This document shows positions 1-8,922 of a stretch of 45,115 nt of DNA, one piece after another. Where the stretch lies: contig JAOADU010000043.1 in the NCBI GenBank assembly GCA_026417155.1, forward strand, positions 1 through 45,115. Reading direction: 5' to 3'. Within the stretch, counting starts at the first letter, position 1; every line of letters starts with the position of its first letter. The DNA is from Bacteroidales bacterium (GTDB lineage Bacteria > Bacteroidota > Bacteroidia > Bacteroidales > GWA2-32-17). The position numbers and the translations under genes are program-made. A model generated the notes under the pieces. The model searched no databases. It saw nothing but the letters and a program-made list of their open reading frames with translations, and was not told the DNA's origin.

Positions 1-1032
1 TAGTCCTTTTTCTTCTGCAGCAAAAGCAACCCAAATAATGCTGCGTTTAGTTGGCATTTGTTGTACTAAACGCATAAGTTCGAGCATTCCGGCAACACCC
101 GAGGCATTATCATCGGCTCCGTTGTGAATCTCATTAATAAATGTAGAGTTATAGCGAATAGCGGTGCTACCTAAATGGTCGAAATGAGCACCTGCTACAA
201 TATATTCTTCTTTAAGTTTTGGATCGCTCCCAGTTGTTATACCAATAATATTATTACTTTTGCCATCAAGAGTTTTTATTTGTACATTTGCTTTAATTGT
301 GCAATGTAATGGAATAGCTTCAAAGAAAATTTTTTGATTTATTTGTTGGATGAGTTGTTCATAATCTAGGTTATTAAGTTTGCAGATATCAATAAATACA
401 TCGTGAGTGATATTTATAACCGGAAAGGGCAATTCAAACAAATCTTTTGTATTTTGTTCCGGAAGTATGTTTTGATTTGAAACTAAAATTACTCCTTTTG
501 CTCCTAAGATTCTGGCATTAGAACACTTAGTAAATACTTTGTATTGTGAAGGATTTACTGCGAAACCATCGGGTTTGCCGTCAAACATTATAACCCATCT
601 GCCTTTTACATCAGCATTAGCAAAATGATTGATGAGGATACTGTCTTTTGTTCTGACGAATAAGCCATATCCGGCAAAAATAGCATCGCTTTCGAACTTA
701 GTATTTTTTGAAAAGGAATAAGGAATAAAATCTCTTTTAAATTGATATGAAGTCTCGTTAATGATCAGTTCAGAGGGCAATATAATACGTTGATGCGGAA
801 AACTTATTTCTTGTTTTCCTGTGTTGTTGTAAAGAGTGAGCTGTTGTTTATGAAACTCTTCGAGAATGTAATTTGTAGCTAAACTATCTCCACGCGAAAA
901 TGGTAATCGTCCTTCAAATGAATCGGAAGATAAAATAATTACATCTTTTTGTAAACGTTCTATGGCCGATTGAGAATATAAAAAGATTACAAACACATGT
1001 AAAATAGATAAAATAAAGATTTTTTTAAGCAT
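1..1032 (-). CDS. M28 family zinc peptidase with PA domain, 3' end cut by window
   Basis: The reading frame starts with ATG at 1032 and stays open to base 1, giving 344 residues; the C-terminus lies outside the window. Residues 1-20 form a signal peptide (hydrophobic core, then YSQ), so the product is exported. Residues about 115-235 resemble a protease-associated (PA) insert. The M28 catalytic domain starts near 255: GAHFDHLG at 281-288 gives zinc ligands His283 and Asp285, NGADDNASG at 304-312 gives the bridging Asp307, and AAEEKGL at 338-344 gives the general-base and ligand glutamates. Family members are aminopeptidases or carboxypeptidases acting in the periplasm or at the cell surface; substrate cannot be told. 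It is the last visible gene of a minus-strand run with the GNAT and NfeD genes, 38 nt after the GNAT stop. Family assignment is secure. Confidence 0.9.
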   Translation of the reverse strand, partial: MLKKIFILSILHVFVIFLYSQSAIERLQKDVIILSSDSFEGRLPFSRGDSLATNYILEEFHKQQLTLYNNTGKQEISFPHQRIILPSELIINETSYQFKRDFIPYSFSKNTKFESDAIFAGYGLFVRTKDSILINHFANADVKGRWVIMFDGKPDGFAVNPSQYKVFTKCSNARILGAKGVILVSNQNILPEQNTKDLFELPFPVINITHDVFIDICKLNNLDYEQLIQQINQKIFFEAIPLHCTIKANVQIKTLDGKSNNIIGITTGSDPKLKEEYIVAGAHFDHLGSTAIRYNSTFINEIHNGADDNASGVAGMLELMRLVQQMPTKRSIIWVAFAAEEKGL

Positions 1033-1070
1033 AATTTATGAAAATTTAGAAGTCAAAGGTAAAAGAATTA

Positions 1071-1514
1071 TTAATATTGACGAATGATGAATACTTCGTA
1101 GTCTTCCAAAGGTTTAAATTTATATTGTTCGTAAAGCTTTTTAGCTACAATATTATTTTTATGTACTTCGAGTTTCATTTGTAATTGTAAGTTTTTTCCG
1201 TAATCAATACAGGCTTGGGCTAAGAGATGAGAAAGTTTTTTGCCTTGAAATTCGGGATGAATGCCAAAATGATGTAAATACAGCCGTCGCTGGTCGTTAG
1301 TAATCCATGCAGTACCTACTATTTTTTTGGTAGAAATTTGTTCAAGAATGAAAAATACTCCACCTGCACGAATGGTGTTTAAAATAATGTTGATATTATC
1401 GCCACGATGAGCTCCTCCTAAACCAGTTAAATCCCATAGCTCAGTAATTTCTTTGTAGTCGCTTTCATGAAAAGTTCGAATTCGAAAGTCATCAAAATTT
1501 ACTTTTTCTGACAT
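1071..1514 (-). CDS. GNAT family N-acetyltransferase
   Basis: A 147-residue cytoplasmic protein of normal GNAT length. After an N-terminal strand and helix comes a central sheet (residues about 50-95), then the acetyl-CoA-binding segment HPEFQGKKLSHLLAQACIDY at about 86-105, which fits the Q/RxxGxG/A loop loosely (QGKKLS). The typical C-terminal pattern 'N.VAKKLYEQYKFKPLEDY' follows, as in RimI-like enzymes. The acceptor substrate cannot be inferred. Its start lies 23 nt inside the 3' end of the upstream NfeD gene, so the two are probably translationally coupled. No regulatory signal of its own is visible. Confidence 0.85.
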   Translation of the reverse strand: MSEKVNFDDFRIRTFHESDYKEITELWDLTGLGGAHRGDNINIILNTIRAGGVFFILEQISTKKIVGTAWITNDQRRLYLHHFGIHPEFQGKKLSHLLAQACIDYGKNLQLQMKLEVHKNNIVAKKLYEQYKFKPLEDYEVFIIRQY

Positions 1515-2883
1515 AGGCTTGATTATTAATAAATCTAACGACTTCTACAGGTTGGTTAGCCTCAATGAATCCATCTTCCGATATGGCATCGTATAAGTGT
1601 TGTTCAATCTCAATTTTGCCGGCAGGTCGTAAAGGAGTTTTTGCGATAGCTTTTTTTCCAATAATGGAGGCAAGATTAGCATCTACGCCAATGTAACCAT
1701 TTGCCGTATCTTGTTTTGTTTGTAAAGCTAATTTCGTAAATCGAGGATTAATTATAAATTTGCTGGAAAGATAAAGTGAAATAAAAAACGAAGTTAAAAA
1801 TGAAATAATAACCAGCCCGAAAGCTCTTACAACAGCAGGAACAGCGGCTCCTTCTATAGTAAAAACAATGTTGTCGATAAGGCTCATAGAAAGGCCGATG
1901 ATAATGCTTAGAATTCCTAATATACCTAATACTCCGAATCCTGGAGTTACGAAAATTTCTATTACAAGCATAATAATACCAACCACAAATAATAATACTT
2001 CCCAATGTTCGGCAAGTCCTTCGAGATAAAGAGGAGCAAAATACAATATAGCTCCAATAATAGCCGCAATTAGTGGAAATCCAATGCCAGGTGTTTGTAG
2101 TTCGAAGTAAATTCCTCCAATAATAAGCATGATAAGTATGCCTTGTACGATAGGATTGAGTAAAAAGAGAATAATTTGTTCGAGCCAATTAGGCCGATAG
2201 ATTTCGACTTGTGCATTTTCCAATTGTTCGTGTTTTAAAATATCGGTTATATTTTCTACGATGCCATCGCAAAAACCATGAAGTTGAGCTTCAGAGGCAG
2301 TAAATGATAATACTTTTCCTTTAACCGTAATGCTATCAATAACTATTGATGAATCGACCATGGCTTCGGCAATTTTTGGGTCTCTCACCCAGACATCTAT
2401 AGTATCGTTGTTTTTAACAATTTTTTTCTTTCCGTGTGCTTCGGCGGTTGCTCGCATAATGCTTTTCATGTAAGATTGGAATTTTTCGGGAGCAATTTTT
2501 CCGTCTTGAGTAATAACAGTTGCTGCTCCAATAGTTGCGCTGCGCGTCATAAATATTTTTTTACAAGCTATTGATATAAGAGCTCCTGCCGATGCGGCAT
2601 TGTTGTTGATAAAAACATATACTGGAATGGTAGAATTTAAAATTTTGGTTCGAATAGAATCGGCAATATCTACCATGCCTCCGTAGGTATTGAGTTCGAT
2701 AATTATTAGATGGGCTTTTTTGTTTTTTGCTTCTTCAAAGGCTTTTTGAGTTAATCGCCACGCAGGTGGATCGATGTTTCTTTTAATGTCGAATTTATAC
2801 ACAAGGGGGTGATTGTAGATTGCGGCAAATGCATCTATAAACGACCATATTAAGAAAATAGCCGTTAAATACAATTGTTTCAT
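1492..2883 (-). CDS. NfeD-type membrane-bound serine protease (long, ClpP-like form)
   Basis: A 463-residue protein with the three-part layout of long NfeD/STOPP proteases. After a signal peptide (1-21), residues 25-220 form a ClpP-class protease domain. ELNTYGGMVD (63-72) is the substrate-strand motif, ASAGALISIA (97-106) holds the nucleophile Ser98, and Lys140 in the following helix (PEKFQSYMK) is the likely general base. Residues about 235-375 contain several membrane helices including the GIGFPL and GFGVLG turns. Residues 395-463 form the NfeD OB-fold domain. Archaeal relatives cleave the C-terminus of stomatin-family proteins; no stomatin/SPFH gene is visible here, so the partner is unknown. 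It sits 13 nt after the PD40 gene and overlaps the GNAT gene. ATG at 2883 places the signal peptide correctly. Confidence 0.9.
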   Translation of the reverse strand: MKQLYLTAIFLIWSFIDAFAAIYNHPLVYKFDIKRNIDPPAWRLTQKAFEEAKNKKAHLIIIELNTYGGMVDIADSIRTKILNSTIPVYVFINNNAASAGALISIACKKIFMTRSATIGAATVITQDGKIAPEKFQSYMKSIMRATAEAHGKKKIVKNNDTIDVWVRDPKIAEAMVDSSIVIDSITVKGKVLSFTASEAQLHGFCDGIVENITDILKHEQLENAQVEIYRPNWLEQIILFLLNPIVQGILIMLIIGGIYFELQTPGIGFPLIAAIIGAILYFAPLYLEGLAEHWEVLLFVVGIIMLVIEIFVTPGFGVLGILGILSIIIGLSMSLIDNIVFTIEGAAVPAVVRAFGLVIISFLTSFFISLYLSSKFIINPRFTKLALQTKQDTANGYIGVDANLASIIGKKAIAKTPLRPAGKIEIEQHLYDAISEDGFIEANQPVEVVRFINNQAYVRKSKF

Positions 2884-2896
2884 AATTAAGATATTA

Positions 2897-4537
2897 TTAT
2901 TCTTTATTGAGTAAGAAGTGTTTTATTAACGAAGGTGTGTCCAGTTCATCGTTTCTAGGAACTTTGAATTTGAGTTGAAATGGTTTGTATCCTTCGGCTT
3001 TAATAGAAACTTCGTATCGTTTGTCGGAAGGAAGTGTGATAAAATATTCTCCGTTTTCATTCGATTCGGTAACAAAATTTTGATTATCAACAATATCTTT
3101 AAAGGTTAATGCAGCTTTAATTGGCTTGCCATCGTTAGCATCGCTAACTTTACCTTTCATAATCGTCAGTGTGTTTCCCGTTATAGCTTGGGCAACGTGT
3201 TGGGGTATTTCTTTATTGGTTTTAAAATAATTAGACATATCTACTTTAAAAATATCATATTCGCCTATACTACCTTGTCTGTTGCTTGATATATAAGCAG
3301 TGCGCTTGTCGGTTGAAAGTACAAAGTGTATTTCTTCGCGGGTCGTATTTATAGGGTAACCTAGGTTTATAGGTTCCGACCATTTGCCGTTTTCGTAATA
3401 CGACATAAAAATATCATGTCCTCCCATGGTTTTGTGACCATTGGAGCTGAAAAATAATGTTTTTCCATCGGGATGTATGTACACACCAATTTCATCGTAA
3501 GGAGTATTGATAGTAGGACCTAAATTTACAGGAACTCCCCATGAGGTTCCTTCTTTTTTTACCATATAAATATCGCCATGTCCAAATCCTTCTTTTTCTC
3601 GCTCGCTAACAAAGAACATAGTATTTCCATCGGCAGTAATACAAGCAGAGCTTTCGAAATAGCTAGAATTAATGAGTTTGTTGAGTATCGGTTTTGGTTC
3701 GCTCCATTCTCCTGTTGGATTTTTAACTGAATAATAAATATCACCACTTTGTGTTACATTGGGAATATTTTTATAGATGAAGATTGTACTTCCATCGGGT
3801 GAAATGCTTGTATTTGCATCGTGATGTTCGGTATTTATTGGTGGACCAATATTAACAGATGGATCCCAGTCTTGTTTTTGTTCGTTCCATTTGGCAATGT
3901 AAATGTCATCGTAATACGATTCGGCTTCATAGTCATACTTTCCACCAATATTGTCGGGGCGACGACTTGTGTAAATAAGTGTTTTACCATCGGCAGTAAT
4001 GGAGGGACATGCATCGACGTATGCAGAATTGATAGAGGGTCCCATATTTTCAACTTTTACTTGAGCGGGACGAGAGATAAGATCTTTAGCAGTCAAACAT
4101 TGTTGAATTAATACGTTAACATAATCTTTTTCGGCTTGACGTGGAGAAAGTTTCGATTTATATTTATAGTAATAATCTAAAGCTTTATCAATGTCACCAT
4201 TAAATTGATATGCTTGACCAAGTAACAAATTTGCTTCTTTTTTTATAGTACTATCGAGCTCAACGGCGGTTTTTAAATGAAAAAGAGCACTATCCATCAT
4301 TTTTAGTTCTGTGTAGCATTGCCCCATTCTAAAATTGAGCATAGCATGGTTGGGATTGCTTTTATATAATTCTCTATAAATCTTTAGAGCACCTAAAAAA
4401 TTATCATCATTAAATATGACCCATGCTTGTGCGAATTTAACTTTAAAATTTTCGCTTTCTTTTTGAGCAAAGACTTCTTTACCAACAAATCCAGATAAAA
4501 CAATTAATGCAATAATTAAACCTTTGATAAGCTTCAT
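2897..4537 (-). CDS. TPR / PD40 beta-propeller / carboxypeptidase-regulatory-like exported protein
   Basis: The ATG at 4537 is preferred over an upstream in-frame ATG at 4576 because it begins a clean signal peptide (MKLIKG..., ending EVFAQ near 25). The mature protein (546 residues in all) has TPR-like helices at about 33-125. Five PD40/WD40-like blades follow at about 165-435, each marked by S/T/H-x-DG (TADG 181-184, SPDG 246-249, TADG 301-304, HPDG 355-358) and by GGxDIF-type strands. A carboxypeptidase-regulatory-like beta-sandwich lies at about 458-528. This is the domain order of the T9SS-associated protein PorE without the C-terminal OmpA peptidoglycan-binding domain. A periplasmic or outer-membrane scaffold role is inferred. 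It heads the minus-strand run to NfeD, GNAT and M28. Confidence 0.85.
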   Translation of the reverse strand: MKLIKGLIIALIVLSGFVGKEVFAQKESENFKVKFAQAWVIFNDDNFLGALKIYRELYKSNPNHAMLNFRMGQCYTELKMMDSALFHLKTAVELDSTIKKEANLLLGQAYQFNGDIDKALDYYYKYKSKLSPRQAEKDYVNVLIQQCLTAKDLISRPAQVKVENMGPSINSAYVDACPSITADGKTLIYTSRRPDNIGGKYDYEAESYYDDIYIAKWNEQKQDWDPSVNIGPPINTEHHDANTSISPDGSTIFIYKNIPNVTQSGDIYYSVKNPTGEWSEPKPILNKLINSSYFESSACITADGNTMFFVSEREKEGFGHGDIYMVKKEGTSWGVPVNLGPTINTPYDEIGVYIHPDGKTLFFSSNGHKTMGGHDIFMSYYENGKWSEPINLGYPINTTREEIHFVLSTDKRTAYISSNRQGSIGEYDIFKVDMSNYFKTNKEIPQHVAQAITGNTLTIMKGKVSDANDGKPIKAALTFKDIVDNQNFVTESNENGEYFITLPSDKRYEVSIKAEGYKPFQLKFKVPRNDELDTPSLIKHFLLNKE

Positions 4538-4643
4538 TGAAGTATGATTTTTATAATTTGCTCGAAAGTTAAGCAAAACTTGTTAAATAATGAAATTTTT
4601 TTTAAAGAAACTTATTAATGCAAAATTTCAATAATCCATAAAA

Positions 4644-4661
4644 TTATGCTATAAAGCATAA
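4644..4661. promoter_or_regulatory. Inverted repeat between divergent genes
   Basis: Perfect 7-bp arms TTATGCT (4644-4650) and AGCATAA (4655-4661) are separated by ATAA. The repeat lies between the divergent PD40 gene (start 4537) and fumC (start 4718), about 33 bp upstream of the fumC -7 box. A transcription-factor site is possible, but in DNA this AT-rich it may be chance. The position between two gene starts argues against a terminator. Confidence 0.3.
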
Positions 4662-4693
4662 ATTAAATTTATATTCAATCAAAGAAATTCATT

Positions 4694-4701
4694 TAAATTT
4701 G
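4694..4701 (+). promoter_or_regulatory. Putative fumC promoter, -7 box
   Basis: TAAATTTG matches the Bacteroidota -7 consensus TAnnTTTG exactly. It ends 16 nt before ATG 4718, predicting transcription start near 4708. The -33 element is weak (TTTA at 4668-4671). Confidence 0.5.
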
Positions 4702-4717
4702 AATAAAAACAAATTAA

Positions 4718-6115
4718 ATGATTATGGAAGTAAGAATTGAAAAAGATACCATGGGCGAAGTAGAAGTTCCAGTAAATGTATATTGGGGTGCACAAACTCA
4801 ACGATCTATTAATAATTTTAAGATTGGAAATCTGGGCGATCGTATGCCTAAAGAAGTTATATATGCCATGGCAATTGTCAAAAAGGCATCGGCAATAACA
4901 AATTATGACTTAGGAATTTTATCAGAAGATAAAAAAAATTGGATTGTTACTGTTTGCGACGAAATATTATCGGGAAAACTGGATGATCATTTTCCTTTAG
5001 TTGTTTGGCAAACTGGAAGTGGTACACAAACAAACATGAATTTGAATGAAGTGATTGCCAATAGAGCTCAAGTAATAATGGGCAAAAAATTGGGCGAAGG
5101 AAAAACTTATTTGCATCCCAACGATGATGTAAATAAATCGCAAAGCTCAAACGATACTTTTCCTACAGCAATGCATATAGCTGCTTATACAGTATTAGAG
5201 CATAAAACTTTACCTGCACTACGAAAGCTGCTGCATACACTTAAATTAAAATCAGAACAATTTAATGACATTATTAAAATAGGTCGTACACATTGGATGG
5301 ATGCAACTCCGCTAACATTGGGACAAGAATTTTCGGGATATGTGTCAATGCTTAATCATTGCTTAGAAGCCATTGAAAACACAAAAAAACATTTGCTTGA
5401 ATTGGGCTTAGGTGGTACGGCAGTCGGAACAGGCCTCAATGCACCTAAAGGTTTTGCCGAAAAAGTTGCTCAGAAAATAGCCGAATTAACAGGGTTCCCA
5501 TTTGTAACAGCTCAAAATAAATTTGAATCGTTATCGTCTCATAATCCTATGGTAGAATTAAGTGGTTCGCTGAAACAAACCGCATCTGTACTTAATAAAA
5601 TTGCTAATGATATTCGTATTATGGCGTCTGGTCCAAGAAGTGGAATTGGCGAATTGTTGATACCAGAAAATGAGCCAGGAAGCTCAATAATGCCCGGAAA
5701 AGTGAATCCTACTCAAATAGAATCGCTGACAATGGTATGTATGCAAGTAATAGCCAATGATTTGGCTGTTACATTGGGCGACATGAATGGCTTTTTTGAA
5801 TTAAATGTTTATAAACCACTTATAATTTACAATATTTTGCGATCATTACATTTATTGGCCGATGCTTGTATTTCGTTTAATGATAATTGTGCCATAGGCA
5901 TAGAGCCTAATACAGAAATGTTAAATAAACATCTTGAAAATTCATTAATGTTAGTTACTGCATTAAATCCACATATTGGATATGAAAATGCGGCAAAAAT
6001 TGCAAAAAAAGCACACGAAGAAGGGAAAACATTACGTCAGGCAGCAATTGAATTAGGATTAGTTACAGACGAACAATTTAATCAATGGGTCGATCCTAAA
6101 AAAATGATAGGATAG
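4718..6115 (+). CDS. fumC: Class II fumarate hydratase
   Basis: A 465-residue cytoplasmic enzyme of usual class II fumarase length that hydrates fumarate to L-malate in the TCA cycle. [18 protein letters not shown] is the substrate-binding signature near residue 105. [20 protein letters not shown] contains His192, equivalent to the E. coli B-site/active-site region. The fumarase/aspartase signature [13 protein letters not shown] begins at Gly321, with catalytic-loop Ser323. GSGTQTNMN and the overall fit favour fumarase over aspartase. The usual 'THLQDATP' reads 'THWMDATP' here, a mild variation. The start may be ATG 4718 or ATG 4724 (MEVRIEKD). A TAnnTTTG box lies just upstream and the gene appears monocistronic. 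Confidence 0.95.
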   Translation: MIMEVRIEKDTMGEVEVPVNVYWGAQTQRSINNFKIGNLGDRMPKEVIYAMAIVKKASAITNYDLGILSEDKKNWIVTVCDEILSGKLDDHFPLVVWQTGSGTQTNMNLNEVIANRAQVIMGKKLGEGKTYLHPNDDVNKSQSSNDTFPTAMHIAAYTVLEHKTLPALRKLLHTLKLKSEQFNDIIKIGRTHWMDATPLTLGQEFSGYVSMLNHCLEAIENTKKHLLELGLGGTAVGTGLNAPKGFAEKVAQKIAELTGFPFVTAQNKFESLSSHNPMVELSGSLKQTASVLNKIANDIRIMASGPRSGIGELLIPENEPGSSIMPGKVNPTQIESLTMVCMQVIANDLAVTLGDMNGFFELNVYKPLIIYNILRSLHLLADACISFNDNCAIGIEPNTEMLNKHLENSLMLVTALNPHIGYENAAKIAKKAHEEGKTLRQAAIELGLVTDEQFNQWVDPKKMIG

Positions 6116-6117
6116 TT

Positions 6118-6133
6118 TTGTTTAAAAAAACAA
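6118..6133 (+). terminator. Weak AT-rich hairpin after fumC
   Basis: TTGTTT (6118-6123) and AAACAA (6128-6133) form a perfect 6-bp stem with a 4-nt AAAA loop, 2 nt after the fumC stop and followed by TAGTTTTAT. The stem has only two G:C-type pairs and would be unstable, so terminator function is uncertain. Confidence 0.25.
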
Positions 6134-6266
6134 TAGTTTTATATAAGCAATACAGCTGTTTGTCAAATATATTAATTTTTTCGTAATTATATTGTAACGT
6201 ATTTTCTCTGTTTATCGTAAAAAGTAGTGGTTTTATCAAAATTTTATCGTGGATTTAAATAATCAT

Positions 6267-7022
6267 ATGTTATTTTGCATTAGAAAAATTAAAATGTTAA
6301 TGATAGTATTATTATTTTTTTACGTTGTATTGTTATTTTCAGGCTGCAATACTCTTTCAGGTGATAATAAAGCGACTACTGTTGATAGTTCTCCTAAACC
6401 GCAACTTGCTACTCTTTCGTTGAGAACAGATGTCCCTGCTGTTTTTACTAACGATTTTTCCGGAATTATCCAATTTATTGAAAAAAGCCTTTTCGATACA
6501 GTAACATACGAAATGTATGTGTATAAAAATTTTGTAAAAATAGATAAGTATCGAAAAAACGAAAAATTCGAATCATTAATTATTGACTTATTAGAAAAGA
6601 AAATGCATGTATTAAACCATAATAAAAAGTTATTTTCGACAATTACTGTTAATGAAGAAAAATCGACTTTCGATAGCACTTTTAAAGTAATTAAAACAGA
6701 AAATGAAAAAACAATTTTAGGTAAAAAATGTAAACAATGGAGGGTAAAAAATATAAAAGAAAATACGGAAATTACATATTGGGTTGATAGTAGTAACTAT
6801 GGTTTTTATTACTATTTAATTAAAGTTTGGAATTCAACAACAAAACCCAATAAATATTTTCAATTAATCTCAAATTCTTTTGGTACAATGCCTTTGGAAA
6901 TTATTGAACGAAATACACTTCGAGATATTAAATGCAGCTATTCTGCAACAAAAGTGGAATATTGTAATATAGATTCATCCATTTTTACTATACCATCGAA
7001 TTACACTCTTTTTTCAAATTAA
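6267..7022 (+). CDS. Putative lipoprotein of unknown function
   Basis: I do not recognise this family. ATG 6267 is chosen over the in-frame GTG at 6249 because it gives a basic n-region (CIRKIK) before the hydrophobic stretch; ATG 6294 is also possible. The hydrophobic segment ends in LFSGC, an acceptable lipobox with Cys27, so the product (251 residues) is probably lipid-anchored in the envelope. The rest is Lys/Asn-rich with alternating strand-like segments, for example KTILGKKCKQWRVKN and EITYWVDSS. This pattern is seen in Bacteroidota lipoproteins with LolA- or DUF4412-like beta folds, and that resemblance is only suggestive. It lies between fumC and the YwqK-like gene on the same strand. 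Confidence 0.6.
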   Translation: MLFCIRKIKMLMIVLLFFYVVLLFSGCNTLSGDNKATTVDSSPKPQLATLSLRTDVPAVFTNDFSGIIQFIEKSLFDTVTYEMYVYKNFVKIDKYRKNEKFESLIIDLLEKKMHVLNHNKKLFSTITVNEEKSTFDSTFKVIKTENEKTILGKKCKQWRVKNIKENTEITYWVDSSNYGFYYYLIKVWNSTTKPNKYFQLISNSFGTMPLEIIERNTLRDIKCSYSATKVEYCNIDSSIFTIPSNYTLFSN

Positions 7023-7095
7023 TTTTTTTTGGAATAATTTTTGAAACTCAAAACATCGAAATGCGTTTAAATACGTAAAAATGTAAGATATTTTT

Positions 7096-7929
7096 ATGAC
7101 GGTAAAGTTAATGATGATATCGTTATTATTGTTTTGTATTCGTGGTTGGTCGCAATCGGATACGATAAATCGTACCGACTCAGAAGGGAAACAACATGGG
7201 TATTGGATTATTTATGAAAAGAATTTAAAATCGGAAGAAGGCAGATTTGATCATGGTGTTAGAATTGGGGTGTGGAAAGGATATTATCCAAATGGAAAAA
7301 TAAAGCACGAAATTACATATCAAAATGGCAAACCTAATGGATATGCAAAATTCTACTACGAAAATGGAAATATAAGCGAGGAGGGAATTTGGAAAGAAAA
7401 TAAATGGGTTGGCGATTATAAGTATTATCATCCCAATGGGAATATAGCTTACGAATGGAAATACAGCGAAACGGGAAAAAGAACAGGCGTTCAAAAATAT
7501 TATCACGAAAATGGTAAGTTGATGATTGAAGGCGAATGGAAAGAAGGAAAAGAAAGTGGCACAATTAAAGAATATGATAACAACGGAAAACTTATTGCCG
7601 AAAAAACTTTTAATGACGGACAATTAGATGTTGCTTCTGTAAAAATCTACACTTCCGATAACCAAAATATAGCAAAAAAAGAACAAGTAGAACCGAATAT
7701 AACTCCTGTTGTTCAAGAAACAAAGCAAGTTTCAAACGATATAGGTGTATTTGATGGAAATGGTTTTCATAAAGTTTATACGAAAGATGGAAAATTAGAT
7801 AGAGAAGGCGAATGGAAAAATGGACGATTAATAGATGGTAAAAAATATTTTTATGATGAAAATGGAAAACTCATCAAAACCACGATATACAAAAACGGCA
7901 ATGTCGTCAATATAATATACAACAATTAA
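7096..7929 (+). CDS. Exported YwqK/MORN-like repeat protein
   Basis: The 277-residue product starts with a signal peptide (MTVKLMMISLLLFCIRGWSQ). It consists mostly of about 22-24-residue repeats of the type 'G.W..YY.NGK...E..Y.NGK..G', for example YYPNGKIKHE, YYENGNISEE, YYHPNGNIAYE, YYHENGKLMIE and FYDENGKLIKT. There are about six copies between residues 28 and 165, and two more at 220-275 after a linker rich in Val, Glu and Gln. These repeats are annotated as 'antitoxin YwqK' or MORN_2, but nothing here indicates a toxin-antitoxin function. A surface or periplasmic structural or binding role is the most that can be inferred. Its stop overlaps the convergent cyanophycinase gene by 4 nt. Confidence 0.75.
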   Translation: MTVKLMMISLLLFCIRGWSQSDTINRTDSEGKQHGYWIIYEKNLKSEEGRFDHGVRIGVWKGYYPNGKIKHEITYQNGKPNGYAKFYYENGNISEEGIWKENKWVGDYKYYHPNGNIAYEWKYSETGKRTGVQKYYHENGKLMIEGEWKEGKESGTIKEYDNNGKLIAEKTFNDGQLDVASVKIYTSDNQNIAKKEQVEPNITPVVQETKQVSNDIGVFDGNGFHKVYTKDGKLDREGEWKNGRLIDGKKYFYDENGKLIKTTIYKNGNVVNIIYNN

Positions 7930-8777
7930 ATGTAAGCTCCGGGTGCTATTAATTGCGGATCAAAGATAGAATTTGTTACAGATGTCTGAGGACTTGTTAC
8001 GCACCAATTAGAGATGTCAAATTTTGATCCTCGAGATAAGAAGCCTAATTTGAGGTTATTTATATTGATTGTTTGATTTTCGCTAATTTCATGGTAATCG
8101 TTATAGGTCATTTCTTCCGAATTAAGAAGAGTAACCATTCCGCTACCTACTACTTCAAAACGTCGGTGAATATCAATTAAAATTGCCGTATCTTCGTCTA
8201 ATCCAATAGCTTTGGTTTCTACTCCAAGAGCCAACATTTGCATTAATCGAGGGATGCGTTCTCGATTTAAAAAATGTGTATCTATTACTACATCATCGAT
8301 GAAACCAAAGCCTTTCATATGGCGAACTTTACCTTTAAGAAACCCTTGATAATCGCCATCAAACAGCATGTTTTCTGATGCAGCAGCTGCTCCTGCACTT
8401 GTGCCAGCTATTGTTAGCGAGTTTTCAGCGTATCGTTTCATTATGTAGCGGTATAGCTGCGAATTTTTAATGGTAGACACAAGTTTAACCTGATCGCCAC
8501 CACTAAAAAATACTAAGTTGGCTTCTTGAATTGCTGTTATGTGTTCTTCTTTATCGCATTCGTCTTCGTAGCGAATATCTAAACATGTAAAATTTTCTAC
8601 ATTTAATTTTCGAAATGCTTCTTTATATTGGCTTTCTATTTCATGAGGGTATTGTGAAGCTGTTGGAATTAATACCAAATTTTTGAAATTAGCACATTCA
8701 GCAACTTTCGATAACACTTCTAATCGATCGGTTTTATCTTCGGCACCACCTATTAAAATAAGTTTTATTCTCTCCAT
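7926..8777 (-). CDS. Cyanophycinase-family (S51) serine peptidase
   Basis: A 283-residue cytoplasmic protein without signal peptide, the usual length for CphB-type enzymes. LILIGGAED at 6-14 is the N-terminal strand-loop and LVLIPTAS at 34-41 follows. FFSGGDQ (90-96) and GTSAGAAAAS (125-134) with nucleophile Ser127 form the characteristic S51 elbow. DTHFLNRERIPRL (166-178) is the family's histidine-containing signature, and GLDEDTAI follows near 217. Cyanophycinases hydrolyse multi-L-arginyl-poly-L-aspartate to beta-Asp-Arg; no cyanophycin synthetase or isoaspartyl dipeptidase is in the window, so another isopeptide or dipeptide substrate is possible. An exact TAnnTTTG box lies upstream, suggesting its own transcript. 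Confidence 0.85.
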   Translation of the reverse strand: MERIKLILIGGAEDKTDRLEVLSKVAECANFKNLVLIPTASQYPHEIESQYKEAFRKLNVENFTCLDIRYEDECDKEEHITAIQEANLVFFSGGDQVKLVSTIKNSQLYRYIMKRYAENSLTIAGTSAGAAAASENMLFDGDYQGFLKGKVRHMKGFGFIDDVVIDTHFLNRERIPRLMQMLALGVETKAIGLDEDTAILIDIHRRFEVVGSGMVTLLNSEEMTYNDYHEISENQTININNLKLGFLSRGSKFDISNWCVTSPQTSVTNSIFDPQLIAPGAYI

Positions 8778-8796
8778 ATATAAATACTCAACCTCG

Positions 8797-8804
8797 CAAA
8801 TATA
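8797..8804 (-). promoter_or_regulatory. Putative promoter of the cyanophycinase gene, -7 box
   Basis: Read on the minus strand the sequence is TATATTTG, an exact TAnnTTTG match, placed 19 nt before the start codon at 8777. No clear -33 TTTG is seen. It lies downstream of the lpdA terminator, consistent with a separate transcription unit. Confidence 0.5.
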
Positions 8805-8897
8805 AAGGTTTCATTTTGAAAAGTAATGGTAGAAATAAGAGTTTTTATTGACAATTTTTAACTTTTCGTCAAAAACAAAGTCAGTTTAGATATAAAA

Positions 8898-8920
8898 GAA
8901 AAAAGTTGACTGTTTTCAAC
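8898..8920 (-). terminator. Hairpin terminator after lpdA
   Basis: On the minus strand, 2 nt after the lpdA stop, GTTGA (8920-8916) pairs with TCAAC (8909-8905) across a 6-nt loop. The stem is followed directly by a T tract (TTTTTTC, 8904-8898). This is a compact factor-independent terminator ending the GH18-lpdA transcript. The 5-bp stem is short. Confidence 0.55.
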
Positions 8921-8922
8921 AA

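Noticed and set aside
1748..2188. 146-residue minus-strand open frame, rich in Arg, Ser and Tyr
   Set aside because: It is an alternative frame of the NfeD membrane region; its composition is unlike a real protein and NfeD is clearly coding there.
3821..4111. 96-residue plus-strand open frame
   Set aside because: It lies wholly antisense to the well-supported PD40 gene, has no family motif, and arises from the propeller repeat codons.
7225..7623. Direct repeats in the DNA as a CRISPR or satellite array
   Set aside because: The repetition reflects the protein's repeat units; the DNA copies are diverged and lie in frame.
7096..7929. Toxin-antitoxin component ('antitoxin YwqK')
   Set aside because: The name is inherited from the repeat family; there is a signal peptide and no toxin gene nearby.
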